Source: Nitrospirota bacterium (lineage in GTDB: Bacteria > Nitrospirota > Thermodesulfovibrionia > Thermodesulfovibrionales > UBA6898). From it: 64,000 bases of DNA. Each line of letters begins with the position of its first letter. The stretch's first letter is position 1. The notes below the pieces were generated by a model. It ran no database searches and was not told the DNA's origin. It saw only the letters and a program-made list of their open reading frames with translations. This document shows, in pieces, positions 63,973 to 64,000 of this stretch. The stretch lies in contig JACRLQ010000024.1 in NCBI GenBank assembly GCA_016215155.1, positions 1-64,000 on the forward strand. Reading direction: 5' to 3'. A program made the position numbers and the translations under genes.

Positions 63973-64000
63973 GAACTTATGTTAACAGCAGTTTTTTTAT

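Overview
The window reads as a piece of chromosome from an anaerobic, diderm (Gram-negative-type) bacterium of middling GC. Signs of anaerobic life are a nickel carbon monoxide dehydrogenase with its ferredoxin and FAD oxidoreductase, a six-gene Rnf complex, a giant two-domain 2-hydroxyacyl-CoA-dehydratase-type activase and a PEP synthase/PPDK regulator. Type IVa pilins, a lipoprotein peptide-binding protein and an O-antigen-type sugar locus point to a diderm. The combination would fit Nitrospirota or a Desulfobacterota-like lineage, but no rRNA or marker phylogeny is available here, so this is inference. No tRNA, rRNA or CRISPR array was recognised.

Layout. 1-1950 (minus) is the 5' part of a secreted modular c-type cytochrome that runs off the left edge. 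2.1-11 kb holds housekeeping genes: pyrE, glnE, a nucleotidyltransferase/small-protein pair, an oppABC-type peptide transporter and ppsR. 11.0-16.5 kb is an accessory island: nested palindromic repeats with a MITE, an orphan BrnA-type antitoxin beside a truncated BrnT remnant, then a two-gene P-loop NTPase / NTPase-TPR operon with its own promoter. 16.8-20.4 kb is the CODH operon (cooS-cooF-FAD oxidoreductase). 20.7-25.7 kb has a MuiA-like protein, a UvrA with an unusual tail and a pilin.

25.9-44.7 kb is a surface-polysaccharide locus. It begins with CDP-3,6-dideoxyhexose genes (rfbF, rfbG, rfbH), a nonulosonate-type pair (neuB-like, neuC-like) and a CBS protein. A second copy of the MITE follows, then a frameshifted ThDP enzyme and an SDR reductase; together with rfbFGH these suggest a branched dideoxy sugar of the yersiniose kind. 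Next come a radical SAM/SPASM protein, a DUF268 remnant, FkbM and C-type methyltransferases, a GtrB/GtrA-like pair, an atypical Nudix protein and two paralogous polytopic membrane proteins. The locus carries several decayed genes.

44.8-46.1 kb contains a decayed pilin copy, a hairpin terminator, an intact pilA and a sigma-54 type promoter. 46.3-50.8 kb is the giant activase, which carries an internal 48-bp tandem duplication and repeat DNA translated in frame. A 32-codon COX24/AURKAIP1-type gene follows. 52.1-57.6 kb is an operon of a MetE-like protein, tmk, holB, ricT and metG. 57.7-63.1 kb is rnfCDGEAB on the minus strand, and the right edge holds a frameshifted acyltransferase.

The most original candidate system is the NTPase + NTPase-TPR pair at 12065-16521. 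The best-supported structural discoveries are the 162/163-bp MITE with 4-bp target duplications (one copy nested in another palindromic element) and the repeat-derived segments inside the activase gene.
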